64,000 nt of DNA. It comes from Ailurus styani (lineage: Eukaryota > Chordata > Mammalia > Carnivora > Ailuridae). The notes beneath the pieces are model-generated. The model worked only from the letters and a program-made list of their open reading frames with translations, searched no databases and had not been told where the DNA came from. Made by a program: the position numbers and the translations under genes. The stretch's first letter is position 1, and the number at the start of each line of letters is the position of its first letter. The stretch lies in the NCBI GenBank assembly GCA_002007465.1, contig LNAC01000336.1, forward strand, positions 446,447-510,446, written 5' to 3'. Shown piece by piece: positions 11,226 through 23,630 of this stretch.

Positions 11226-14200
11226 CCTACAATGAAAATCCAAACACTGTACCCTCCCGCTTACTTAAATCTGTGAAAGTGCCTTCAAACCACAAAAACC
11301 AAGTAAATGGAAAATGAACAAATATAAAAGGAAATGAATGTCCACTCTGAGAAAAGGGAAAACTTAGTTGATTTCTGAAATTTCTGATTTTATGCATTCT
11401 GTATTCTGGGATGTGGGGAATAATAAACATGAACTCTGTAAATTGTAATTTCCTGTTATACCTTCCAGTTTCTACATTCTAAAAGAACACAAATCTGTCT
11501 CTTTTTCTTATTTAAAGCGCTGCTTAAATATCTATGCTCTTGGATCTGAAGCATCATCTCTCGTGAATGTTTTTCTTCATAATACTGAGAAGGACAGATG
11601 GGAATTCATGCCTTCTCTCCACTGAAAGCAACAGGGAAAAAGCCTTGGAGCTGTGAACCCTTCCTTTTGTTTACTCTGCCTGGCCGCCCGCCCATAGCAG
11701 CCTCTTGGATCTCTCCCTGAGAGCTTCGATGGCAGCTATTCTGAAGGTCAGGTCTGTGCTCCACACATCTGTCACTATATTCCTTATGATTTTCAGGCAG
11801 AAGACTGGGAGAATTGAGCTGGGTTATTGATAAATATTGATAGTTGTGTATGAAAACGTACTAGTGCCTATGAACTTATTCTGATGTGGGGGAAATTTCT
11901 TTTCTCTTGACTCTCCTCTCTTTTGCTCTTTGCTTTTCACTTATTTGCATACTTGTCCTTTAGGACAAGCAAGGACAAGGAGAGCTGTATAAACTTAAAT
12001 GAAGCCATTCAGGTAGAGTTGTAAGTAAGGGTCTGATAGGACCACGCTAGAAATGACAGACTTCTGCTGTTTGACTTTTGGTTGTGGGGCAGTAAAGAAT
12101 TTTCCTCTTTATATTGTTCTTTTCTGGTGTATTTCTCATAATTGTGAATAAAATAAACATAACACTTTGCAAATACATTAAATGTTAACTTTTTTGTGAA
12201 AAGCATTAACTGTTCAATATCTTTGAAAATATAAGCAAAATGAGCAGTTTCTTTGTATGTTCAATATTGATTTTTATCTGGATGCCAAGTATTGGATCAA
12301 CCCTAGAAGTCTAGAAGAAAACCATTTAACCATTGATTCAACAGACATTAAGTTGGGCTGCTCAAAAATTGTCTCTTACTCTACAGATTATTCGTAGCAT
12401 TTAGAATTACTGCTCACATATTATTGAATACAAACTTTCTGAGCACCTAATATGGTCCCAGTTATGAGTGATACATGATGTGGTACTTGACTTACTTGAA
12501 CTAAATTGTTACAACAAGCAAGCAGAAAGATGATCCATCTTTTCAGTGTAGGTATTCATCCTATATAAATTCTTACTCCTTCATATATTTTGCTTCCTGG
12601 CCAGCAAGATGATTGATAGGTAGGTAGGTAGAGAATACATGTATGTAAGACAATAGTATTGTATAAATGTAAGACAACTCAGATTTAAAAAAGGAATAGC
12701 ATACAAAACAACATAAAGGCTATAAAATGAGTGTTCTAAGAATGAGATTTCTGGAGGTCAGTGTTCATAGGGTGAATCAAGGAAACTGAAAAGTAGATAA
12801 GGTGTAGCAATTTAGTTTTAAGCCCAAGCACAATATGGCCTCCAAGACAATCTAAATGCTTCAGTGATAAGACAAAGAGCCTTAAATGTAGGGCCTGGGG
12901 GAAGTGGAATCTTCTCTCTACTCTGGGGAAAAGTAAAGTGTCAAAGATAGACACAGATTAAGGAAGATTATTTCTAAGGAGCAAGGAAAGTTAATGATCA
13001 TCAGGAGCCACAGACAGAAGGTGAGAAACAGAGGGCAATCATCAATGCATTCAGGCACACATGATCAATCACCATCTTGTGCAACAGCCAGATTATTCCA
13101 GGAACTAAACTGACACTTATAAAGTCTATAGATTCTGGTATTTGGAATGTGTTTAAGTCCCATTCTTTTGGTTCTAAATATTAGTGCTTTACTAAACAAG
13201 TGTTTCTGCAGATTCTAACACTATAAGCGGAATTAATCGTGTGACATGTATACATGGCACTCAAAATACCCAAGAAATTAAGAGGAATGTGAAGATTTGT
13301 GAGGGCTGGAGAGGCTAGGGGAAGCTTCATGAATGAAACAGAACCTGAACTGGGCATTGATGAATGGGCAGAAATGGACTGGCAAGAGTGATGAGGGAGA
13401 AAGTAGGGCAAGAAGAATTCTAGGAGGAAAGGAATGGAAGCAGCAATGAGGGAGTGTCAAGATAAGTAGAAGGAAATGAGGCTCTTTACATGAATTGATC
13501 CAAATTATAGTTGACCTGTGCAATTTTAAATGCACTCCTGAACGCTAACTTCAAGAGTAACAAAATCATATGATTTGCTCATCTCAAATGACAAAATTTA
13601 TGCTAGTTGAAGTGAAAATGTTGACTTTTTAGTTTACTTTTTTAATTTTGCGGGGGTCAAACAGAAAGGATGATGGAGTACATAGCCTAAGTGAGGCCTG
13701 CATTGAAATGTATGTGTTGAGAGTTACATCAAGCACTATTTAGTTCTGCTTAAAGCCTTCCATGGGCAACTGTGAGGAGAAGAGTGGGTCCGAAGAGGGA
13801 GAAAAGAGCACTCAATAGTTCTTCCCTAGGTTTTCTCAAATATCAGGCAAGTCTCAGAACGTGACACTGTATTGTCAATTCTGACTTCACATTAAGAATA
13901 GTTTATGTGTGAACATTTAGTGGACAGAGACAAAAATGTCATATTATCATTTGACATCCAATGAAACGTGGCAGTTAAATTCTGGCAAGGTCATTTATTA
14001 TTCCCTTTTGGGTAATATATTATGGATATTTGTCCCTTGAACCTTTGGTCAGTCATAACTCAACATCCATGTACTACTAGTTGTTCAAGGAAAACTTTCA
14101 GGGGAAGAAAATTTCAAAGAATTAACACTGGCAAAGCCATATTTTCCTTGTTCACTAGTCAATTAGGATGAATGTAGTTGTACATCCACAGTACATCCAC

Positions 14201-14394
14201 AGTTACAAACTCTTATTCACATTATATCTTCCCAGACCCCTTTTGCATATCTAAATTGTACAGTGTATATCTAAGTCTCTAAGGCCAAAGTCAATATATA
14301 GTCCCAGTATACAGCCTTCCTTGCCAATTCCCATCTTCACTAATCTCTCCCTCTAGACTTTTTTTTTTTAACTTTAAAATAGAATGAAAGATTA

Positions 14395-14670
14395 AGGCAA
14401 CGGAGCAGCGTGGTTTATGAACTCAGGTTATGGATTTAGATAGACTTGCATATGGACCATTGTTCTGCTCTTTTCTTTATGCTATCAGGCAAATTGCTTA
14501 ATCTCCCCTTAGCCTCAGTTTTCTCTTTGTTAGCATGAGAACAACAGCAATCCTCAGGAATGCTATATGAATTGAAGGAGACATTTTCCAATATGCTCTG
14601 CATGGTGCTTGACTGTAAACTCTCAATAACTTTAAGATATCTTTGGTAATAGTGATAATGATATTACTAT
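14395..14670 (+). repeat. MIR SINE relic, nearly full length
   Basis: The copy begins 'ggagcagcgtggtttatgaac', passes a decayed tRNA-like part, then 'aaattgcttaatctcccctt', 'agcctcagttttctc', and ends 'gctctgcatggtgcttgac' and 'ctctcaataac'. That is the standard MIR order on the plus strand. Confidence 0.72.
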
Positions 14671-15859
14671 TAGTCAACCAAAACAGAGGACTTTTAAAAA
14701 AATGGAATGACAATTTTTGATACTGTGACTACAATGTTTTTCTATCAATAAAAATCCTAGTTATCCTTTAATACTCTGTTCAAACCTTACATCTATCTTT
14801 AAGACACTCTCAAATACCTCAGTAGCCATTATTCTCCTTTGAAATATCCTACTATTCAGAGGAAGGTACACAAAATTTTAATATGATTTTTTTGAATACA
14901 GAATTTGCTTTGAATTCCAACACACATATGCTTGAAACCCTTCTCTAATTTCCTAGCCATGTATCATTAGATGAGTATCTATAATTGATCAAATACAAGG
15001 GACTTTCCAAGTTCCAAATGAGAGGATCCAAAAGTTTTAGGTTTGTAAAGTGAATTACATATTTGCTTTTAACATTTAATTCTAAATTTAGTAATAGATT
15101 CAAAAGGAATTATTAAATAATGTATTTAAGGTACATTTCTTTTCTCATATTTTATAAAAGTATATCTTAATTCTTCATAATCATCTTTGACATCAGTATC
15201 TTATAAATAGAATCATTTATTAGGTCATTGAATACTGTTTTCCAGAGCTGGTTGAGACACTGCACTTTCAAAATTTCTGAAAAATGCAGTCAGTGGAAAT
15301 TTTACTTCAAGTCTCAAGTTTTATTTGCAAAGCTTTGGTACAGTTGATTTTTGTTTCTATTAGTTTTGTAGGAATAACTGGGATCCTAATGATTTACTGT
15401 ATTGGTTTCCTAAGTGGTTTTCAGAAGTTCTGTTTGTACTCATCCCCATTATTTGGAATCATTATTAAATCCAAGTTAAATTTCTTGGCACTAAGTGTCT
15501 CCCCCCAATTCTATTTCCATAAATGTTTAACACTAGCTGTGACTGAGGTTTTTCAAGCTAGGGTATCTTCCTCCTATGCCATTTTCTTGTGGAATATAAG
15601 GTAATTTGAGAGAGTACTCCAAATTTTGAGCATAACTGAAGAACTCAACCATAAGGCTATTCCTTTTTTTAAGGGATAGTTTCATCTCTGAGCATATGTG
15701 GAACTTACCTTCCTTGAGCATTATCCATCTTCGAAAATGGTGCTACCTGTATCTACAGTTAAGATCATTAACTAAATGAGATGGTATGTAGAACACCTGG
15801 TATTGTGTCTAGCACATTTTGCATTTTTTATACATTTTAGAATTATAAGGAATCACAAT

Positions 15860-15955
15860 TATCATCAAAGAATACAGATGCCCGGATAATTTGCCCAAAG
15901 CAATACAACTAAAATGAGAGGCCAAGTTTCCCAAATCTATATTCAGCTCACCCTT
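15860..15955 (-). repeat. Possible MIR relic
   Basis: 'attatcatc', 'tacagatgcccgg', 'tttgcccaaagcaatacaact' and 'aggccaagtttcccaaatc' resemble the reverse complement of the central MIR sequence. Divergence is high, so this is tentative. Confidence 0.4.
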
Positions 15956-17059
15956 GGGTAAGCATTTAAAATGCCTTTTTTAAATTGAATATACTGTGGA
16001 TGAAAGTAAGTCATTTCAAAACTAGATTAGTGGAATACTAATTTATAGCAGATTTTTAAAAGATGAAAAGAAAGGTGAGTGGCCCCCATCTCTGGTATAT
16101 GGGGGTTTTAAAAAAAAAAGTCAATGACTGGGAAATTGTCACAGAAATGTAACTGGCAAGGAGACAATACATCGACAATTATGTTATCTGTTAGGACTTT
16201 TTGTTTGATAGTTGCTTGATTCCTGCTAGTGTAAGTTTTAGGTTTCCAGTATACAAAAGATCTGAATTTATTCTGATCATGTTTGACCTTTCAAATAAGA
16301 AGAGTTTTCTAATCAAAATTGTTTAATTAGATATCTGCCTTTCATATGTACTATTATTTACTTGAGGCATTTAAAAATTGACTATTCCAGAAGTAAATAT
16401 GTTTATAGAAGAATTTTATATCACTGCAATTATATCTTTGTAACTAGTTGGGTATATTTGTTACTAATAGAAATTAAATTCACTCATTAAAATACACAAC
16501 TATCAAAACATACAAATATTAAAATGTAAATGGATGTTTATTTAAATGTGTTTGCCTTTGTCTGCTGGTTCACACAGCAGTTTAGGAGCACATGTTTGGC
16601 AATTAGATGGAGTCCCAAGTCCTAAGTCTCAGGACTGCCTATCATCCTGTTTCATCACTTGTGGTAATTATTCCTGGTGTTTTATGTGAACACTTTGCTT
16701 TAGTTAGATAAAGCTCCTACTTTTTACTCAGACATTCTTGTAAAAAATTCTCAATATTATGACTTTGTGTTCCACCTGAAAAGACTATCACTTTTCTTTC
16801 CATTCATCAAACTTGATTTTTCAGATCCACTCTTATCACTCCAAACAACTTCCCCATGACCCTATATTGTCTTACCCCCATCTTGTTCAGAGTTCATACA
16901 GCTCTTATTGTCATACTAGACCATGTAGAATTTCTGAAAAGGAAACCTGGGAGACCATGAAAATTATCAATAGGAAGACTGGAGCCCCAAAGGGCAAAAT
17001 GAAATTTCCAGATAAGGAGAATATGTTCATTTTAGCCTGTGTTGCCTGCGCTTTTGCTG

Positions 17060-17215
17060 TTTCATCTGAGAAATCATTGCCACGATCAATGTCAATGAGC
17101 TTTTTTCCTATTTTCTTCTAGGGGTCTTATTACAGTTTCAGGTCTTACATCTAAGTCTTTAATCTATTTTGAGTTAATTTTTGTGAGCAGTGTAAGATAA
17201 GGGTCAAGACCCTAC
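17060..17215 (-). mobile_element. L1 fragment (ORF2 portion)
   Basis: 'gccacgatcaatgtcaatgagc', shown here in part, then 'ttttcttctagg', 'gtttcaggtcttacatctaag' and 'atctattttgagttaattt' are the familiar antisense wording of L1 ORF2. A homologous stretch in the larger minus-strand L1 reads 'ttctcctctagg..cattttgagtttatcc' near 18795-18860. Both ends are ill-defined and no target duplication was found. Confidence 0.75.
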
Positions 17216-17469
17216 TCTTAAAAATTACTGAAAATCCTATAGTTCTTTTATTCATAGAGGTTATATATTAATATTTCTATATTATAAATTAAAACAGACT
17301 TTAAAATTTTAACACATTTAAAAAATAACAAACCCCAATATATGTTGACATAAATAACTTATGAAACAAAATAACTAATTTACAAAACAGGATTTGGCGA
17401 GAATAGTATTTTTTTATGTTTTTGAAAATCCATGTGACTTAATTAAAGACAGGTTTTCATATCTGCTTC

Positions 17470-17915
17470 TTCGATGGCTAATTTTATGAGTAGACTGAGC
17501 TAAGGAATATGTGGTAAAACATTATATCTGATGTGTCTGTGAGGGTGTTTCTGAAAAAGATTAACATTTACATCAGTAGACTAAGTAAAGATCCACCCTC
17601 ACCACATCAACTGGGCATCATCCAATCCAATCCCCTGAGAGACTGACTAAAACAAAAAGGAAGAGGAAGGGTGAAGTTGTTCCTTTTGCTTGAGCTGGGA
17701 TATCCATCCTCTCCCTTCAGATGTTGGACTGGGACTTGTACTATAGGATCCACTGGTTCTCAGGCTTTCAGACTCAAACTGGATTATAACACCCACTTCC
17801 CTGGTTCTCCAGCTTTCAGACAGTAGATAAAACCTAGACTGATATAGCTCCTTAATTCCATATCTGCCAATATGTTATTTGGTTAAAGTATATAATAAAA
17901 ACCTGGGCTCACACA
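17470..17915 (+). repeat. Ancient interspersed repeat ('ggctaattttatgagtagac' type)
   Basis: The stretch starts 'gatggctaattttatgag', continues 'gatgtgtctgtgagggtgtt', 'aacatttacatcagtagact', 'catccaatccaatcccctg' and 'acttgtactataggatcc'. This follows a repeat I know from many mammalian genomes by wording, but I cannot assign it securely to a family. It has no coding capacity. Confidence 0.6.
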
Positions 17916-18002
17916 GATATATAGTTGGAGTTGGGAGGGGAAAAAAGTATTTTTTTTTCTATATAGTTGTATGTGTTATCTTTTGGTATAAACCAGAACT
18001 TG

Positions 18003-18018
18003 GAAGGAGTAGTTTCTT
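18003..18018. repeat. Left target-site duplication of the minus-strand L1
   Basis: GAAGGAGTAGTTTCTT is identical to 23518-23533. This 16-bp perfect match frames the element between them and is typical of L1 target-primed insertion. Confidence 0.95.
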
Positions 18019-18912
18019 TTTTTTTTTTATGATATATATCTAAGTAACTTTACTTTTAAAAAGCTAAAAAGATGTATGTGTTAGTCACCATACAGTACAT
18101 CATTAGTTTCTGATATAGTGTTCCATGATTCACTGTTTGCATATAACACCCAGTGCTCCATGCAATACGTGCCCTCCTTAATACCTATCACCAGGCTCAC
18201 CAATCTCCCCACCCACCTTCCCTCTAAAACCCTGTTTCTTGGAGTCCATAGTTTTTCATAGCTCATCTCCCCCTCCAATGACCCCCTCTTCATTTTCCCC
18301 TTCCTTCTCCTAATGTCCTCTATGTTATTCCTTATGTTCCACAAATAAGTGAAACCATATGATAATTGACTCTTTCTGCTTGACTTATTTCACTTAGCAT
18401 AATCTCCTCCAGTCCCATCCTGTTCTGATTTGAATTTCCCTGAAAGCTAATGATGAGCATTTTTTCATGTGGCTGTTATCCATTTGTAGGTCTTCTTTGG
18501 AGAAATGTCTGTTCATGTCTGCTGCCCATTTTTTGGACTTGATTATTTGGTTTTTGGGTGTTGACTTTGAGAAGTTATTTATAGATCTTGGATATCAGCC
18601 ACTTGTCTGTAGTGTCATTTGCAAATATCTTCTTCCATTCCATGGGTTGCTTTGTTTTGTTGACTGTTTCCTTTGCTGTGCAGAAGCTTTTTATCTTGAT
18701 GAAGTCTTAAAAGTTCATTTTTGCTTTTGTTTCCCTTGCCTTTGGAGAAGTGTCTTGAAAGAAGTTGCTGTGGCCAATGTCAAATTGCCTATGTTCTCCT
18801 CTAGGATTTTGATGGATTCTTACTTCACATTGAGGTCTTTCACCCATTTTGAGTTTATCCTTGTGTATGGTGTAAGAGAATGGTTGAGTTTCATTCTTCT
18901 GTGTATAGCTGT

Positions 18913-19362
18913 TCAATTTTCCCAGCACCATTCATTGAAGAGACTGTCTTTTTTCCATTGGATAGTTTTTCCTGCTTTGTCGAAGATTATTTGACCATAG
19001 AGTTGAGGGTCCATATCTGGCCCTTCTATTCTATTCCATTGGTCTATGTGTCTGTTTTTGTGCCAGTACCATGCTGTCTTGGTGATCACAGCTTTGTAAT
19101 ATAGCTTGAAATCAAGCAACGTGATGCCCCCAGCTTTGTTTTTCTTTTTCAACATTCCCTTGGTGATTCGGGGTCTTTTCTGGTTCCATACAAATTTTAG
19201 GATTGTTTGTTCCAGCACTTTGAAAAATGCCATTTGTATTTTAATTAGGAAGGCATTGCACGTATAGATTGCTCTGGGCAGTGTAGACATTTTAACAATG
19301 TTTATTCCAATCCATGAGCATGGAATGTTTTTCCATCTTCTTCTGTCTTCAATTTCTTTCAT
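18913..19362 (-). pseudogene. L1 ORF2 C-terminal portion, broken
   Basis: A 149-codon open piece on the minus strand reads like the stretch of ORF2 after the RT domain. Landmarks are KWKN-like, [30 protein letters not shown] and [15 protein letters not shown], then [16 protein letters not shown]. It is the longest recognisable coding piece of this element. It lacks the RT core in the same frame and cannot act alone. Confidence 0.9.
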
Positions 19363-21134
19363 GAATGTTCTGTCATTCCTAGAGTATAGATCCTTTACCT
19401 CTTTGGTTAGGTTTATTCCAAGTTATCTTATGGTTTTTGGTGCTGTTGTAAATGGAATTGATTCTCTAATTTCGCTTTCTACAGTTAATTGTTAGTGTAT
19501 AAGAAAGCAGCTGATTCTGTGTATTGATTTTGTGTCCTGCCACATTACTGAATTGCTATATGAATTCTAGTAATTTGGGGGTGGAGTCTTTTGGGTGTTT
19601 CATAAGGTAACATGTCATCTGCAAAGAGAGAAAGTTTGACTTCTTCTTTGCCAATTGGAATACCTTTTACTTCTTTTGCTGATTGCTGTTGCTAGGATTT
19701 CTGGTACTACATTGAACAATAGTGGCAAGAGTGGGCATCCTTGTCATGTTCCTAATCTTAAGGGAAAGGCTGTCAGCTTTTCCCCACTGAGAATTATATT
19801 TGCTTTGGGTTGTTCATAGATGGATTTTATGAAATTGAGCAAGGTTCCCTCTATCTCTCTACTCTGAAGAGTTTTAATCATCCTTGAAACCCAGGGATAA
19901 ATCCTACTTGGTCGTGGTGGATAATCCTTTTAATGTACTGTTGTTGGATCCTATTAGCTAGGATCTTGTTGAGAATCATGGATCCATATTCATCAGGGAT
20001 ATTTGTCTGAAAAATTTTTTTCTTTTTCTTTTTTTTTTTGATGGGGTCTTTGGTTTGGGGATCAAGGTAATGCTGGCCTCACGGAATGAGTCTGGAAGTT
20101 TTCCTTATGTTTCTATTTTTTTGAAACAGCTTCAGGAGAATAGGTATTATTTCTTCTTTGAATGTTTGGTAGAATTCCCCAGGGAATATGTCAGGTCCTG
20201 GACTCTTGTTTTTAGGGAGGTTTTTGATCACTGCTTCAATCTCTTTACTGATTATTGGTCTATTCAGGTTGTCAGTTTATTCCTGTTTCAGTCTTGGTAA
20301 TTTATAGGTTTCCAGGAATGCATCTGTTTCCTCCAGGTTGCTTAATTTATTGGCATATAGCTGGTGATAATAATTTCTAATGGTTGTTTCTATTTCCTTG
20401 GTGTTAGTTGTGATCTCTCCCCTTTCATTCATAATTTTGTTAATTTGGGTCCTTTCTCTTTTCTTTTGGATAAGTCTGGCCAGTGGTTTATCGATCTTAT
20501 TAATTCTTTCATAGAACAAGCATCTAGTTTCATTGATATGTTCTACTGTATTTCTGGTTTCTAATTCATTGATTTCTGCTTTACTCTTAATTATTTCCCT
20601 TCCATGCGTGGGTTAGGATTAATTTGGTATTGATTTTCCAGATCCTTAAGGTGTAAAGATAATTTGTGTATTCAGGATTTTTTTTTTTCTTTTTTTGAGT
20701 AAGGCTTGGATAGCTATGTATTTCCCCCTTAGGACCACCTTTTCTGTATCCCATAGGTTTTGGACTGATGTGTCTTTGTTCTCATTGGTTTCCATTAATT
20801 GTTTAAGTTCTTCTTTGATTTCCTGGTTGACCCAAACATTCTTGAGCAGGATGGTCTTTAGCTTCTAAGTGTTTGAATTTCTTCCAAACTTTTTCTTATG
20901 ATTGAGTTCCAGTTTCAAAGCATTGTGGTCTGAGACTATGCAGGGAACAATCTCAATTTTTTGGTATCGATTTAGACCTGATTTGTTATACAGTATGTGG
21001 TGTTCTGGAGAAAGTTCCATGTGCATTTAAGAAGAATGACTATTATACTGTTTTAGGCTGGAATGTTCTGTATGTATCTTGAGGTCCATCTGGTCCAGCG
21101 TGTCATTCGAAGCTCTTGTTTCTCTGTTGATTTT

Positions 21135-21434
21135 CTATTGAGATGATCTGTGTATTGCTGAGAGTAGAGTGTTGAGGTCTCCAACTATTAATGTATTATT
21201 ATCAAGATGTCGCTTTATTTTGGATAACAGTTGGCTGATGTAATTGGCTGCTCCCATTTTAGGGGCATAGATATTTATAATTGTTAGATCTTCTTGTTTT
21301 ATAGACCCTTTAAGAATGATATAGTGTCCTCCTGTATCCTTGACTACAGTCTTTAGCTTAAAATCTAATTTGATAGGAGAATTGCTACCCCAGCTTTCTT
21401 TTGAGGTCAGTTGGCATGAAAGAATGTTCTCCAT
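21135..21434 (-). pseudogene. L1 ORF2 endonuclease-domain fragment
   Basis: A 99-codon open piece holds GGHYIILKGSI, LTIINIYAPK and NTLIVGDLNT, the middle of the APE-like endonuclease that nicks target DNA. GDLNT corresponds to the family's GDFNT catalytic-aspartate motif with Phe changed to Leu. The domain's N-terminal part lies in other frames toward 21600. Confidence 0.85.
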
Positions 21435-22080
21435 CCTTTCACTTTCAGTGTGGATATATCTTTAGGTTCAAAATCAGTCTCTTTTAGACAGCGTATGGAT
21501 GGGTCCTATCTTTTATCTAATTTGCAACCCTGTGCTGTTTTAGGGAAGCATTTAAGCCATTCACATTTTATAGAACCCCCCCTTAATATTTCTTGCAGGG
21601 CCTACTTAGTGGTCACATATTCTTTCAGTTTCTGCCAGTCCTAGAAGGTCCTTATCTCTCCATCCATTCTGAATGACAGCCTTGCCAGATAAAGAATTCT
21701 TGGCTGCATGTTCTTCTCATTTAGTACCCTGAATATGTCTTACTATCCTTTTCTGGTTTGCCAGGTCTCTGTGGACAGGTCTGATATTTTTCTGATGTTC
21801 CTCCCTCTATACATAAGGAATCTCTTCCCCTAACTGCTCTTAAAATGGTTTCCTTGGTTCTAAGATTTCCAAGTTTTACTATTACATGCTGGGGCATCGG
21901 TCTATTCTCCTTGATCTTGGGAAGGGTCCTCTTTGCCTCTAGGACATGAATGCTTGTTTCATTCCTCAGATTAGGGGCATTTTCAGCTACAATTTGCTCA
22001 AATATATATTCTAGTCCTCTCTCTCCACCCCCTCAGGGATCCCAATAATTCTGACATTGGAATGTTTCATGACATCATTT

Positions 22081-22278
22081 TTTTAAAGATTTTTTATTTA
22101 TTTGACACAGAGAGAGAGATTACAAGTAGGCAAAGAGGCAGGCAGAGAGACAGGGAGAGGAGGAAGCAGGCTCCCTGCTGAGCAGAGAGCCTGATGCGGG
22201 CCTCGATCCCAGGATGCTGAGATCATGACCTGAGCCAAAAGCAGAAGCTTTAACCCACTGAGCCACCCAGGCGCCCTT
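22081..22278 (-). mobile_element. Can-SINE nested in L1 ORF1, with 11-bp target duplication
   Basis: Minus-strand mustelid-type copy. The T-rich tail starts at 22081 and the head 'gagccacccaggcgccc' ends near 22277. The duplication TGACATCATTT occurs at 22070-22080 and 22279-22289. The host reads continuously across it ('aatgtttca' then 'atttattttactaattctg'), so the SINE inserted after the L1. Confidence 0.93.
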
Positions 22279-22377
22279 TGACATCATTTATTTTACTAAT
22301 TCTGTTTTCATGGATTTTAAGGTATTTGTTCCAGGCTTCTTCTTCTTTTCTATAAGTTTGTCTTCCAGATCACTAAT

Positions 22378-22647
22378 TCATTCTTCTGCCTCATTTATCC
22401 TAGCTGTATCTAGATTAGATTGGATCTCATTGATAGCATTTTTAAATTCTGCCAGATCAGCTCTCATTTCTCCCCTTAGAGGATCTATGTTGCCATTAAT
22501 AGTATTATCCATCCTAGCTGTTGTCTGCATAACCGTTACCCTGAAATCTATTTCCGACATCTTGCTTATATCCATATCCATTAGTTCTGTGGCAGAGATC
22601 ACAGTTTCTGAGTTTTTCCTATGTTGGGGGTGGTTTTTCTTAGTCAT
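22378..22647 (-). pseudogene. L1 ORF1 N-terminal portion (coiled coil)
   Basis: An 89-codon piece rich in Asp, Glu, Met and Asn (for example MSEIDFRVTVMQTTARMDN, LAEFKNAINEIQSNLD) looks like the trimer-forming coiled coil of the L1 RNA-binding protein. It begins just inside the GC-rich 5' UTR. The nested SINE at 22081-22278 interrupts the downstream part of ORF1. Confidence 0.75.
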
Positions 22648-22659
22648 TCTGTTGAGAGG

Positions 22660-23517
22660 TGGTTGAGGGAATGTACAGAGTCCAAATTATTGATCACAAC
22701 TCAAGGAAGATTCACCTGTTTTATAGGGACCTTAGGTTTGTCAGCTTCTTGTTCCTGCAGCCTATCTTCTGGAGGAGGGGCCTGCCACACTGTTACTAAG
22801 GCAACCCTGTTTGGGCAGAGTTGCCCTGCCCCCTGTGGGGAGAGATGGGCTCAGTGAAAACCGGTTTTGGGGGGCTTTTGTTCTCTGGCAGTTTTCCTCA
22901 CTGCTCCTCCCCTGAGAAAGGATAAGTGACCATATCCAAATCTCTGTCTCAGAACAGAGAGATTGCAATCTGCCCCTTAGTGAGCTCTCCGGGCCACACT
23001 GTCCCTGCTTCTGTCTATGCTGCCAAAAACTGCAGTGTCCTGGGTTGTGTGCCCCACAGCAGCACTCCCAGCCCTCACTTCCAAGTCCAGGCACGTCTCT
23101 GCCCTTTGTGCTTCTAAAACTTCCAGCCAACCCCAGTTTGCATGCTTGCCCTTGGAGCTCCAGGTTTCAGTCTGGGGGGCCACCCCAAAGTCCTTTCCTT
23201 GCCGCTACCAGTCTGCACATCTGTGCCTGGTCCCCAATGCAGGACAGGAGGCTTTTGCACTCCAATGGCACAGGATCCCCAAGTCTCCCTCCCCTTTCCA
23301 TTTATCTTCTGATATCTGCCCACAGAACCACAGCTCCCTGCTCCATACCTCAAGACCAACCACCTGAGCTATTCTGTTTGTAGAGATCTAGATATATTCT
23401 TCTTATATCACAGGCTGATTTTGGGGGGTTCACAATGGTCTGGTAGATAGCCAGCTCATTTCAGGGGAATGGTTGAAATAGGGTCCCCTACTCCTCTGCT
23501 ATCTTTGCCCCTCTCCA
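22660..23517 (-). promoter_or_regulatory. L1 5' UTR, GC-rich, putative internal promoter
   Basis: This block is clearly richer in G and C than its surroundings and directly precedes ORF1 on the minus strand, ending at the 5' target duplication. L1 5' UTRs carry an internal RNA polymerase II promoter. Promoter function here is inferred from position. Open frames on both strands (for example 22762-23130 and 23017-23367) are composition artefacts. Confidence 0.7.
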
Positions 23518-23533
23518 GAAGGAGTAGTTTCTT
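23518..23533. repeat. Right target-site duplication of the minus-strand L1
   Basis: Identical to 18003-18018. In the element's orientation the sequence across the nick is TTT/AAGAAA, close to the TT/AAAA preference of the L1 endonuclease. Confidence 0.95.
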
Positions 23534-23630
23534 AAAGGTTAGTTGTAATGTGGAAATTTAAGATGACATCAATAAACTCTTTAAACCTCATATTTAAAAT
23601 CCATTGGTAAATCTTGAATTTTGAACGAAT

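Larger units (their letters stand above)
10988..17059. other. Long stretch without gene; scattered MIR relics, otherwise unassigned
   Basis: MIR relics are listed separately. The block at 11500-11800 is less AT-rich and repeat-free by eye, and might be a conserved non-coding element, but nothing visible proves it. Open frames such as 15284-15604 (about 106 codons, hydrophobic by composition) show no recognisable family. The paired antisense frames at 13181-13535 are chance. Small direct repeats occur at 12618-12632 (GTAG units) and 14183-14203 (GTACATCCACA twice). Confidence 0.5.
18019..23517 (-). mobile_element. Nearly full-length carnivore L1 on the minus strand
   Basis: The poly-A tail appears as T's at 18017-18028. 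Going right (5' in the element) come the 3' UTR (about 18030-18420), ORF2 (about 18430-21600), ORF1 (about 21650-22650) and a GC-rich 5' UTR (about 22660-23517). Recognisable ORF2 peptides include the C-terminal part at 18913-19362, the post-endonuclease region at 20277-20519, and an endonuclease piece at 21135-21434 with NIYAP and GDLNT. The ORF1 N-terminal coiled-coil region is open at 22378-22647. Stops and frameshifts disrupt both frames. About 430 bp of ORF2 3' sequence is missing near 18425, judged against the left-edge L1. A SINE is nested at 22081-22278. A perfect 16-bp duplication flanks the whole. Confidence 0.95.

Noticed and set aside
15284..15604. 106-codon hydrophobic frame that could be a small membrane protein
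   Set aside because: AT-rich chance frame: no known family, no promoter or Kozak context that stands out, and overlapping minus-strand frame.
18430..18520. Second L1 insertion suggested by an abrupt change of L1 region
   Set aside because: Orientation is unchanged, with one tail and one target duplication for the whole. An internal deletion explains it better.
18467..18994. Longest open frame in the window (175 codons, plus strand)
   Set aside because: It is antisense to L1 ORF2. The minus strand gives recognisable L1 peptides over the same bases.
22762..23383. Several overlapping open frames on both strands
   Set aside because: They lie in the GC-rich L1 5' UTR, where stop codons are rare by composition. 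No protein family is recognisable.
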